The notes beneath the pieces were generated by a model. The model was not told the origin of the DNA, made no database searches, and saw nothing but the letters and a program-made list of their open reading frames with translations. Both the position numbers and the translations under genes were made by a program. Shown here in pieces: positions 1 to 6,863 of a DNA stretch of 24,338 nt. Location: contig DCUM01000024.1 of NCBI GenBank assembly GCA_002327255.1, positions 1 to 24,338 of the forward strand, read 5' to 3'. Every line of letters begins with the position of its first letter. Position 1 is the stretch's first letter. This stretch comes from a bacterium UBA2214 (lineage in GTDB: Bacteria > Zhuqueibacterota > Zhuqueibacteria > Residuimicrobiales > Residuimicrobiaceae).

Positions 1-2
1 CA

Positions 3-23
3 TGCAGCGTCACAGACGCTGCA
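3..23. repeat. 9-bp perfect hairpin at the window edge
   Basis: TGCAGCGTC, a 3-nt ACA loop and GACGCTGCA form a perfect 9-bp inverted repeat. No T-run follows on the + strand, so it is not a textbook intrinsic terminator. It may close an upstream transcription unit lying outside the window. An AT-rich stretch (about 30-62) follows. Confidence 0.5.
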
Positions 24-62
24 CTCCATACAAAACTGTATTTAATTAATTAATAATAAATC

Positions 63-78
63 AGGCATGGCACTTGCA
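63..78 (+). promoter_or_regulatory. Candidate sigma-54 (-24/-12) promoter upstream of the two-component operon
   Basis: The 16-mer AGGCATGGCACTTGCA matches the sigma-54 consensus TGGCAYRNNNNTTGCW at every defined position except the first base. GG (64-65) and GC (76-77) are exactly 10 nt apart. Transcription would begin near 89, giving a leader of about 190 nt before the kinase start at 282. The operon downstream encodes a sigma-54 activator, so autoregulation is plausible. That role is inferred from sequence only. Confidence 0.45.
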
Positions 79-244
79 ATTAGGATGCATGCCATATTGA
101 AAACGTCATACCAGTTTAACTGCTTTTTAGACAACCACGAGCAGATTTACCATCCGGGACAGGGATTCGCCAGGCGATCAGGCCGTGTTACGATCTTCAG
201 TGGCACGATCAGCAGCCGGTCGCGGTCGATGCCGTGCAAAAATC

Positions 245-273
245 TTGCTTTAGGCGTTTAAATAAACTATATT
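245..273 (+). promoter_or_regulatory. Candidate sigma-70-type promoter giving a near-leaderless kinase mRNA
   Basis: TTGCTT (245-250) and TATATT (268-273) are separated by exactly 17 nt. The start site would fall at about 280, essentially on the kinase ATG at 282. No Shine-Dalgarno-like sequence precedes that ATG, which fits a leaderless or near-leaderless transcript. The region is AT-rich, so a chance match is possible. Confidence 0.35.
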
Positions 274-281
274 AAACTCTT

Positions 282-2120
282 ATGCAGAGCATTCGCTACA
301 AAATCGGCTTCGGCCATTTCAGCCTCGCAGCCATCATCATCGTCCTGAGTGTGTTCGTCGCTTTCAGCTTTTTGCGGCTCAACAGGAGCATCACGCCCAT
401 TTTGGAAAAAAACGGGCCCACCGCCGAGGCGGCGCAAAACATGCTCAAGGCGCTGGATGACCAGGTGCAGTACCAGATCCTCATGCTTCAGGGTGATGTC
501 GATCTCGCCTATGCCGGTTACCGCAGCAGCCGCGACCGTTTTCTCAACTGGTACCAGCGCGCTCTGAGCGCCCGACTGCCGGCGCCGGAAGGCATGGTGC
601 TGGACAGCATCATCGTCACCTACAAAGCCTATCTCACCAACTCGGAAGCCTTTTACCGGCTCTGCCGTACCGAGAGTCCCCTGGCGCGGCCTTTTCATAT
701 GGAAAGCCTGGTGCCCATGGAGCAGCGGCTGCGACGCCAGTGCCTGCGCGTCATCGAGAACAATCAACACCTGATCACCCAAACCACGATACTGGCCAAA
801 CGCACCGCGGATCGCACCATGGTCATGCTGGCGCTGGCGGCGGGGTTGTCGATCTTTTTTGCCCTTTGGGCCAATGCGCAGGTTTCGCGCAATGTGGTGC
901 GCCCGGCCATCAAACTCGCCCATTCGATCCGCCTCATCAGCCGCGGTCAGCTCAACCAGAAAATCGACATTACCAGCAATGACGAATTCGCGGAAATCTC
1001 CAGCGAATTCAACAAAATGACCGAACGGTTGCGCACCTATGAAGAGATGAATGTCCATCAGCTCATTGCCGAGAAAAAGAAATCGGAAACCATCGTCACC
1101 AGCATTGCCGAACCGCTGATCGTCACCGATGTCGGTCATATGATTCTGCTGGTCAATGAAGCCGCGGCGCAGATGCTGAACATACCTCAGCAGAACATCA
1201 TCGGCAAGCCGGTCGAGGAAGTGGTGCAACAGCGGCGCTTGTTGCAGCTGCTGCGCGCCGATGCCCGGCAGCGCCGCGAGCTGGCGCAGAGCGATTTTCT
1301 CTTCCGTCACGAGACCAGCCAGGGCACGCTCTATTACCGCCCCAAACAGACCGTCATCATCGATGAAAGTGGACTACCCCAGGGCATCGTCACCCTCTTT
1401 GAGGACGTCACGCGCTTCAAAGACCTGGATCGGCTCAAAACAGATTTCATCGCCACGGTTTCCCATGAATTCCGGACGCCACTGACCTCCATCAACATGA
1501 CCATGGATATTCTCTCGCAACAGATACTCGGACCCATCACGCCGCAGCAAGAGGAGCTGCTCCACAATGCCAAGGATGATTGCGAGCGGCTGACCAAACT
1601 GGTCAAGGAACTGCTCGACATCTCGCGCATGCAATCGGGGAGCTATCAGATGAAAATCGCGCCGCTGCGCCTCGATCAAATCATCGATGAGGCGGTCAAA
1701 CCCTTGCGGCTGCTCTTTCATGATAAAGGCATCGACCTGCGCATCGAAGCGGGCGATGGGCTCCATTTTGCGGGTGATGCCCAACAGATGAACTGGATTT
1801 TCAGCAATCTGCTCAACAACGCGCTGCGCCACACCCCCCGCGGCGGAACCGTGACCCTGCGGGTTCGTAAAAAACGGCACGAGATTCTGGTCTCCATCGC
1901 AGACACAGGTCCTGGCATCCCCAAAGAGCTGCAACAGATCATTTTCGATAAATTCATGCAGATCAAAAAAGAGGGCGAAACCACACCGGGAAGTGTGGGC
2001 CTGGGGCTCGCCATCGCCCGGCAGGCGGTGGAGTCCCATGGCGGTCGCATCAGGGTGGAGAGCGAGAACGGCGCGGGCAGCACCTTTTATTTCACCATCC
2101 CGACCACGAGGTCTTCATGA
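282..2120 (+). CDS. Membrane sensor histidine kinase (KinB-like architecture)
   Basis: Sensor kinase of 612 aa that should autophosphorylate and pass phosphate to the response regulator encoded immediately downstream. A first membrane helix (about 12-32) is followed by an extracytoplasmic helical region of about 145 residues, a second helix (about 178-198), HAMP (about 199-252), a coiled coil, PAS (about 260-375), HisKA and HATPase_c. The phosphoacceptor is His395 in the SHEFRTPLTS motif. The ATPase has the N box (NNALRHTP), DTGPGIP and GSVGLGLAIA glycine boxes, so it looks active. This layout, paired with an NtrC-class regulator, resembles Pseudomonas KinB/AlgB; the signal is unknown. The ATG at 282 directly precedes the first helix but has no visible ribosome-binding site. 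The stop overlaps the next start (ATGA), implying translational coupling. Confidence 0.93.
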   Translation: MQSIRYKIGFGHFSLAAIIIVLSVFVAFSFLRLNRSITPILEKNGPTAEAAQNMLKALDDQVQYQILMLQGDVDLAYAGYRSSRDRFLNWYQRALSARLPAPEGMVLDSIIVTYKAYLTNSEAFYRLCRTESPLARPFHMESLVPMEQRLRRQCLRVIENNQHLITQTTILAKRTADRTMVMLALAAGLSIFFALWANAQVSRNVVRPAIKLAHSIRLISRGQLNQKIDITSNDEFAEISSEFNKMTERLRTYEEMNVHQLIAEKKKSETIVTSIAEPLIVTDVGHMILLVNEAAAQMLNIPQQNIIGKPVEEVVQQRRLLQLLRADARQRRELAQSDFLFRHETSQGTLYYRPKQTVIIDESGLPQGIVTLFEDVTRFKDLDRLKTDFIATVSHEFRTPLTSINMTMDILSQQILGPITPQQEELLHNAKDDCERLTKLVKELLDISRMQSGSYQMKIAPLRLDQIIDEAVKPLRLLFHDKGIDLRIEAGDGLHFAGDAQQMNWIFSNLLNNALRHTPRGGTVTLRVRKKRHEILVSIADTGPGIPKELQQIIFDKFMQIKKEGETTPGSVGLGLAIARQAVESHGGRIRVESENGAGSTFYFTIPTTRSS

Positions 2121-3475
2121 CAGAGCCGCGAAAACCGCACGTCCTGGTCGTGGATGATGAGGTACACATCCTCAAGACCATCGGCATCTGCCTCGAATCG
2201 ATTGGATTTTCCGTCACGCTCACGCCCGAACCCCAGGAAGGCCTGGAACTGGCGCAAAAAAACAGGTATGATCTGGCATTCGTGGATTTGCGCATGCAGC
2301 CCATCGACGGCATGGAAATGTTGCAGCGGCTGCAGGAAAAGACGCCGGAGATGACGGTGATCATCATCACCGCGCACGGCTCCATCGACAGCGCCGTGGA
2401 AGCGATCAAAAAAGGTGCCTATCATTATCTGCAGAAACCGTTCGATTTCAAGGAACTGCAAATATTTGCCCAGAAAGCGTGGGAATATCACCAGCTGATG
2501 AGCGAAGTGACGGAATTGCGGCGCCAGGTGGCAACGCTTCCGGACACCGGCCAATTCATCACCCGCAACCAGGAGATGCTCAATCTGATGGAACTGGCCA
2601 GCCGCATCGCCGAGAGCAACATCAGTGTACTCATCGAGGGTGAGAGCGGAACCGGCAAGGAATTGATCGCGCACTTTATCCATGAGCACAGTACGCGCAA
2701 CGCCCAACCGTTTGTGAAGATCAACTGCGCCGCCCTCCCGGAAGAGCTGCTCGAGAGCGAACTCTTTGGCCATATCAAAGGCGCTTTCACCGGGGCCATG
2801 CGGGATCGTCAGGGCCGTTTTGAACTGGCGGATGGGGGCACCATCTTTCTGGACGAAATCGCGGAAATCCCCCCGGCCATACAGGCCAAACTGCTGCGCG
2901 TCATCCAGAGCAAGGAATTTGAACGCGTCGGAGAAAGCATCAGCCGCAAAGTGGATGTGCGCATCATCGCCGCCACCAACCGCGATCTCGATGCCGCCTT
3001 GCGGGAAGGAAGCTTCCGGGATGATCTCTTTTATCGGCTCAATGCCGTGCGGCTCAAATTAAATCCACTGCGCGAACGTCCCGAGGATATCCCGCTGCTG
3101 ACGCACCATTTCACGAGAAAATTTTCTCCCGATGCCGCAATGGATATCTCGGCGGAGGCCATGAAAGCCCTGCGCGCTTATCGCTGGTCCGGCAATGTGC
3201 GTGAACTGGAGAACGCCATGGAACGGGCTGTACTGCTGGCGCAAAAGGGCGTGATCGAAATCACGCACCTGCCCGAGGAGGTGCGGCCGCGCACCTCCGA
3301 ATCGCCTGCGGCTCTGACGCTGGAGGAAGTGGAAAAACAGCATATCATCGATGTCCTGCAGCAATGCGATGATCTCGAACATGCGGCCAGAACGCTGGGC
3401 ATCGATCCGGCGACCTTGTGGCGCAAACGCAAAAAATACGGATTAGAGCGCTCGTCTGCCGTCTCTTCAGGATGA
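2117..3475 (+). CDS. NtrC-family sigma-54-dependent response regulator
   Basis: Regulator of 452 aa with an N-terminal receiver domain (about 8-120; acidic pocket Asp13/Asp14, phosphoacceptor Asp57 in FVDLRM), a central AAA+ sigma-54 activation domain and a C-terminal Fis-type helix-turn-helix. The AAA+ domain has Walker A GESGTGKE (near 175), an intact GAFTGA sigma-54 contact loop at 222-227, and Walker B GGTIFLDEI. The DNA-binding helix region is about 400-445 (AARTLGIDPATLWRKRKKYGL). It should hydrolyse ATP to remodel sigma-54 RNA polymerase once phosphorylated by the kinase whose gene it overlaps by 4 nt. A sigma-54-like promoter lies about 190 bp downstream, before the STAS/Exb operon, and another upstream of the kinase, suggesting nearby targets. 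Confidence 0.95.
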   Translation: MTEPRKPHVLVVDDEVHILKTIGICLESIGFSVTLTPEPQEGLELAQKNRYDLAFVDLRMQPIDGMEMLQRLQEKTPEMTVIIITAHGSIDSAVEAIKKGAYHYLQKPFDFKELQIFAQKAWEYHQLMSEVTELRRQVATLPDTGQFITRNQEMLNLMELASRIAESNISVLIEGESGTGKELIAHFIHEHSTRNAQPFVKINCAALPEELLESELFGHIKGAFTGAMRDRQGRFELADGGTIFLDEIAEIPPAIQAKLLRVIQSKEFERVGESISRKVDVRIIAATNRDLDAALREGSFRDDLFYRLNAVRLKLNPLRERPEDIPLLTHHFTRKFSPDAAMDISAEAMKALRAYRWSGNVRELENAMERAVLLAQKGVIEITHLPEEVRPRTSESPAALTLEEVEKQHIIDVLQQCDDLEHAARTLGIDPATLWRKRKKYGLERSSAVSSG

Positions 3476-3500
3476 GAAGCTCACCAGGCCGGGCCGCGTA

Positions 3501-3592
3501 TTGCATTTTGCATGACAGGGCCATAAAAATCGATTTCAGTAACTTAGGGGACGTTTTGGGGCGTTGCGGCAAAATCGCCTTGCAAATTGCAA
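3501..3592. promoter_or_regulatory. Paired TTGCA repeats, possible activator-binding sites
   Basis: Two similar palindrome-like elements lie about 80 bp apart: TTGCATTTTGCA at 3501-3512 and TTGCAAATTGCAA at 3580-3592 (TTGCAA, A, TTGCAA, a perfect inverted repeat). They sit about 187 and 107 bp upstream of the expected start of the sigma-54-like promoter at 3667, the usual range for NtrC-class enhancer sites. Assignment to the adjacent regulator is inference. A direct repeat CGGCAAAA (3567-3574 and 3598-3605) is also present. I saw no clear terminator for the two-component operon in 3476-3660. Confidence 0.35.
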
Positions 3593-3652
3593 TATAACGG
3601 CAAAACCGGCTGGGCCCTTTGCGCAATCGCTCCTTGTTTATTAATGGTTTTT

Positions 3653-3676
3653 ATTCATGCCATTTATGGCATGAAT
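3653..3676. repeat. Perfect 10-bp inverted repeat overlapping the sigma-54-like -24 element
   Basis: ATTCATGCCA (3653-3662), a TTTA loop and TGGCATGAAT (3667-3676) are exact reverse complements. The right arm contains the -24 element of the candidate sigma-54 promoter, so a dimeric protein bound here could block sigma-54 polymerase. An operator role is inferred. Confidence 0.6.
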
Positions 3677-3682
3677 CTTGTA
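3667..3682 (+). promoter_or_regulatory. Candidate sigma-54 promoter of the STAS-Exb-TonB operon
   Basis: TGGCATGAATCTTGTA matches the sigma-54 consensus TGGCAYRNNNNTTGCW except for GT instead of GC at -12. GG (3668-3669) and GT (3680-3681) are separated by the required 10 nt. Transcription would begin near 3693, about 40 nt before the STAS ATG at 3734. It lies directly after the gene for an NtrC-class activator. The non-GC -12 element is the main weakness. Confidence 0.5.
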
Positions 3683-3733
3683 GAGGACTCGATGAGATGA
3701 AATGAAAAATGACCCGGTGAGGAGTGCGCTGCG

Positions 3734-4099
3734 ATGTCTGTTAGAGTCTCTACCATTAATAATTTGGACATTGCCATACTTGAGCTTCGCGGTTCATTCA
3801 TGGGGGGAGAAGAGACCGACGAACTCAAGGCCGAGGCCGCTGATTTATATGAACAGGGGAATCGCAAACTCGTCATCGACCTGGGCAATGCCACCTATTT
3901 CAACAGCCTCGGCATCGGCGCGCTGGTGGGACTCCACACCATGTACAGTCGTGGCACCGGCCTGATCAAATTGTGCGCCATGGGCCGGGGGATACAGAAC
4001 GTTTTTGTCATCACCAAACTCATCAGCGTATTCGAGGTGGAGGAAAGCCGGGAAGAAGCTGTGCTGAGTTTTCAGGCCACGGAACCCATAAACCATTAA
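3734..4099 (+). CDS. STAS-domain protein (anti-anti-sigma factor family)
   Basis: Single STAS domain of 121 aa, the size of SpoIIAA/RsbV-type antagonists. Family members bind a serine-kinase anti-sigma factor and are switched by phosphorylation of one conserved serine. That serine is present at position 58 in ATYFNSLGIGALVG, the same number as in SpoIIAA; the residue before it is Asn rather than the common Asp. GAGGAG (3719-3724) supports the ATG at 3734. No cognate serine kinase or phosphatase occurs in the window. It is the first gene of the predicted sigma-54 operon and lies 27 bp from exbB. A classical partner-switch role is uncertain; it could instead act on the Exb/TonB machinery or a distant kinase. 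Confidence 0.88.
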   Translation: MSVRVSTINNLDIAILELRGSFMGGEETDELKAEAADLYEQGNRKLVIDLGNATYFNSLGIGALVGLHTMYSRGTGLIKLCAMGRGIQNVFVITKLISVFEVEESREEAVLSFQATEPINH

Positions 4100-4126
4100 T
4101 TCACAACACTCAAAGGAGAAAAAACC

Positions 4127-4858
4127 ATGAAACAAGGTTTGTTCATCGCCCTCGTATTGGTCCTCGCATTTGTGATCGGTTGGATCATTTTTGAATTCTT
4201 TTTGCCCGATTACATCAAAGCGGGTGGTCCGCTGGTAATCGTACTGATTGCCTTTTCCGTCATGGTCATCACGTTCACCATCGAGCGTATGTTTGCACTC
4301 AACACAGCCAAGGGGCGTGGTTCCGTGACTGTGTTCCTGCGCAAAGTGCAGCAGGAAATCAATTCCGGCAACATCGATGCCGCCATTGCCACCTGTGACA
4401 AACAGCGCGGCACGCCGGCCAATGTTCTCCGCGCCGGTCTCGAGAAATATAAAGTATTGAAGGCCTCCGGCGCCACCAAATCCGCCAAGGAGACCATGGA
4501 AGAAATGCAGCGCGCCATCGAAGAATCGATGATGCTGGAAGTCCCCCTGCTTGAAAAGAATCTGGTTTTTCTCTCGACCCTGGCCTCCATCGCCACCCTG
4601 ACCGGTCTCCTGGGCACCACTCTGGGCATGATCCGCGCCTTCAACGCGCTGGCCAAATCGGGCGCCCCCGATGCCGTGGCCCTCTCTCTGGGTATCTCGG
4701 AAGCGCTGGTTAACACCGCCGGTGGTCTCTTCACCGCCATCATGGGCATCGTCTTTTATAACTATTTCGCCACGCGCATCGATAATTTCACCTACATGAT
4801 CGATGAAGCCACCTATACCATGGTAACCACCCTGGCAGAAAAAGACAGCAGCAAATAA
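4127..4858 (+). CDS. exbB: MotA/TolQ/ExbB proton-channel family protein
   Basis: Inner-membrane ion-channel component of 243 aa that, with ExbD, converts proton motive force into movement of TonB. Hydrophobic helices lie at about 5-25, 35-52, 147-170 and 188-213, with a cytoplasmic domain between the second and third. The last two carry the family signature (LTGLLGTTLGMIRAF and SEALVNTAGGLFTAIMGIVFYN). AAAGGAG before the ATG at 4127 is a good ribosome-binding site. Two exbD genes and tonB follow at short spacing, which favours ExbB over MotA or TolQ. The N-terminus has an additional hydrophobic helix compared with minimal three-helix ExbB proteins. Confidence 0.92.
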   Translation: MKQGLFIALVLVLAFVIGWIIFEFFLPDYIKAGGPLVIVLIAFSVMVITFTIERMFALNTAKGRGSVTVFLRKVQQEINSGNIDAAIATCDKQRGTPANVLRAGLEKYKVLKASGATKSAKETMEEMQRAIEESMMLEVPLLEKNLVFLSTLASIATLTGLLGTTLGMIRAFNALAKSGAPDAVALSLGISEALVNTAGGLFTAIMGIVFYNYFATRIDNFTYMIDEATYTMVTTLAEKDSSK

Positions 4859-4876
4859 CGAGCGAGGTGATCAACC

Positions 4877-5341
4877 ATGAAACATAAAAAAGGGCGAGTC
4901 AGTGTTTTCATAGATATGACGCCCATGGTGGATGTGATCATGTTGTTGTTGACCTTTTTCATGTTGACAACGCATTTCAAGCCAGCCGCAGAAGCAGAGG
5001 TTCAACTGCCATCATCGCACTCGGAGTTCAAGCTGCCGGAGTCGGATGTCATGACCATCACCGTGACCGCCGACAACCGCTATTTTCTCGGCCTCGACTC
5101 CCAGCGCCTGCGCGCCCGGCTTTTTGGTGAAGAAAACGCCTTAAAGTCAGGCATCGAACTGGAAGACAAGCAAACCCTGGCCGAGTTGTTGATCCAGGCA
5201 CGCATTGCCAATCCGAAACTGCGGACGGTGATCAAAGGCGACAAAAACGCACCTTATGGGCCGATCGAGGATGTGATGAACATCCTGCAAAAGATCAAAA
5301 TCACGAGGTTTAATCTCGTAACGGAACTTGAAAAATCTTGA
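4877..5341 (+). CDS. exbD: ExbD/TolR family protein, first copy
   Basis: Protein of 154 aa with a short basic cytoplasmic N-terminus, one transmembrane helix (about 17-33) and a periplasmic domain. DMTPMVDVIMLLLTFFML is the family signature; Asp19 within the helix corresponds to the essential proton-carrying Asp of ExbD. The ATG at 4877 lies 18 bp after exbB and is preceded by GAGGTGA. The periplasmic domain ends in the typical pattern (VMNILQKIKITRFNLVTE). It differs clearly from the second ExbD copy beyond the helix, with a longer middle section. Confidence 0.93.
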   Translation: MKHKKGRVSVFIDMTPMVDVIMLLLTFFMLTTHFKPAAEAEVQLPSSHSEFKLPESDVMTITVTADNRYFLGLDSQRLRARLFGEENALKSGIELEDKQTLAELLIQARIANPKLRTVIKGDKNAPYGPIEDVMNILQKIKITRFNLVTELEKS

Positions 5342-5353
5342 TGGAGTTAAATT

Positions 5354-5860
5354 ATGGCAGGAGGCGATGTTGCCACTCCTCAACAGAAAACTGGCAAGGG
5401 TGGCAAAAAGCATAAAGCCAAAAAGCGCGTAGCCATACGCATCGACATGACACCGATGGTGGACGTTATGATGTTATTGATCACCTTCTTCATGTTGACG
5501 ACCGTATTCAACACGCCGCAGACCATGGAAATCAACCTCCCACCGGACTCCGATGTCAGGGTTGAAGTTGCGGAAACCAGTCTGTTGACCATACGCGCAA
5601 CGGCTGATGGTTCTATTTATGTCAATATGGGTATTGAAACCCCTGAAAAAATTGCATTCAATGAATTGCGTTCTCTCCTGGTCGAGCGCAACCGCTCGAT
5701 CCCGAAGCTGATCTGCCTGATCAAAATCGAACGGGAAGGGACCTATACCCAAATGGTCGATATCATGGACGAATTGAACCTGGCGAATATCACCCGGTTC
5801 AGCATTGCCGCGTTCAAGGAGATCGACAAACAGTTAGTTGCCAAAGCAATTGCTTCCTAA
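5354..5860 (+). CDS. exbD: ExbD/TolR family protein, second copy
   Basis: Protein of 168 aa, 12 bp downstream of the first ExbD. It has a longer Lys/Gly-rich cytoplasmic N-terminus (residues 10-26), then the signature DMTPMVDVMMLLITFFML with the conserved helix Asp37, and a periplasmic domain ending DIMDELNLANITRFSIA. Paired divergent exbD genes after one exbB are common in Bacteroidota-like genomes; the two probably assemble in one motor as a heteromer, which is inference. GGAG at 5343-5346 serves as ribosome-binding site. Confidence 0.93.
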   Translation: MAGGDVATPQQKTGKGGKKHKAKKRVAIRIDMTPMVDVMMLLITFFMLTTVFNTPQTMEINLPPDSDVRVEVAETSLLTIRATADGSIYVNMGIETPEKIAFNELRSLLVERNRSIPKLICLIKIEREGTYTQMVDIMDELNLANITRFSIAAFKEIDKQLVAKAIAS

Positions 5861-5876
5861 TTTTAAGGAGAGTATC

Positions 5877-6617
5877 ATGACGGAAATAGCGGCCAAAGCA
5901 AGACCGAGTTATGGCGCTTCCGAGCTCAAGGCCGTGGCCCAAAAATACACCAGCTGGGCCTTAGCAATTGCCTCAATCATCCACTTATCTTTGGTAGGTG
6001 CCTACTGGGCGAGTCTGTATCTCGCCAAGGAAGAAGAACCGGTACGCACCGTTCGTATTATCAAGTACAGTGAACTGGGACCGCCCCCCTCCATTCAGGG
6101 CGCCAGTGCCGCTGTCGCGCCGTCCGTTTCGGCCGCCGCACCGACCGCCAAACCCAGCGTGGGCATTCCGGTGCCCGTGCCGGATGCGGAAGTGAGCCCT
6201 GAACAGTCGTTCGCTTCACAACAGGAAATGTCCGTTACCGGTCCCGTTGGCGACGGCATTGGTGAAGGCGGCGGCCAGGTAATCGAGCAGGATGTTCAAG
6301 TGGATAATATTGAGGAGGAGGAAGCTCCACCTCCGGATTTTGTCCCCTTTGAAAAAGAACCCCAGGTCATCAAACGCATCGAACCGGTCTATCCGGAATT
6401 GGCGCGTAAAGCCGGCCTCGAAGGCACGGTTTGGGTGAAACTGTGGGTCGACAAGGAAGGCAAAGTCAAGGATGTGGTCATTCTCAAGAGCGCCTCGGAG
6501 ATTTTCAATCAACCGGCCATCGATGCGGCGAAACTGTGGCTGTTCACACCCGCGATGATGAAAACCGGTCCGGTTTCAGTTTGGATTTCTCTATCGTTCA
6601 ATTTCAAACTCAATTAG
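5877..6617 (+). CDS. tonB: TonB family protein
   Basis: Energy transducer of 246 aa. The ATG at 5877 is preceded by AAGGAG (5865-5870); an in-frame TTG at 5838 lies inside the upstream exbD and is unlikely. An N-terminal cytoplasmic segment leads to one membrane anchor (about 26-47), a Pro/Ala/Glu-rich periplasmic linker (about 65-165, with PPPS, PVPVPDAE and an acidic EEEEAPPPD stretch) and a C-terminal TonB domain (about 166-246). The domain has the characteristic IKRIEPVYPELARKAGLEGTV start and ends WLFTPAMMKTGPVSVWISL. It would contact TonB boxes of outer-membrane receptors such as the one encoded at 15035. Position after exbB and two exbDs makes the assignment firm. Confidence 0.93.
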   Translation: MTEIAAKARPSYGASELKAVAQKYTSWALAIASIIHLSLVGAYWASLYLAKEEEPVRTVRIIKYSELGPPPSIQGASAAVAPSVSAAAPTAKPSVGIPVPVPDAEVSPEQSFASQQEMSVTGPVGDGIGEGGGQVIEQDVQVDNIEEEEAPPPDFVPFEKEPQVIKRIEPVYPELARKAGLEGTVWVKLWVDKEGKVKDVVILKSASEIFNQPAIDAAKLWLFTPAMMKTGPVSVWISLSFNFKLN

Positions 6618-6623
6618 TTTTTC

Positions 6624-6863
6624 GTGACGATGCGACGCCTTGATCCCATGAAAATACCAGCGTACGCCATTGCCGGCGTCACTTTCTGCGCCGGCATGGC
6701 GCTCGTCACGGGATTACTCGAATTTGATGTGCCCGCTCGGGTGCGCTATATCTTTGGCATTGTCCTGATCCTGATGAGCATTTACCGTTTTCTCATCACG
6801 TACTGGAAGCCAAAGCCATCAAAATGGAGGCGCCTGACCAATGTGGAAGACGAAGAAGAATAG
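6624..6863 (+). CDS. Small two-helix membrane protein, function unknown
   Basis: A 79-aa product if started at GTG 6624. In-frame ATGs at 6630 and 6648 are alternatives, and none has a convincing Shine-Dalgarno, so the start is uncertain. Two hydrophobic helices (about 11-29 and 37-55) are followed by a basic Trp-containing segment and an acidic tail (NVEDEEE), suggesting an inner-membrane hairpin. I recognise no family. It begins 6 bp after tonB and its 3' end overlaps the next gene by 23 bp, so the context indicates co-translation and a possible accessory role for the TonB or PstS-like neighbour. Confidence 0.7.
   Translation: MTMRRLDPMKIPAYAIAGVTFCAGMALVTGLLEFDVPARVRYIFGIVLILMSIYRFLITYWKPKPSKWRRLTNVEDEEE

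Noticed and set aside
172..205. TGGCACG near 200 as another sigma-54 -24 element
   Set aside because: The -24 half is perfect, but the -12 position at the required spacing is AG with no TTGC, so it is not a promoter by consensus.
67..261. 64-aa open frame upstream of the kinase
   Set aside because: No ribosome-binding site, no recognisable domain, and it overlaps the predicted promoter elements; composition looks non-coding.
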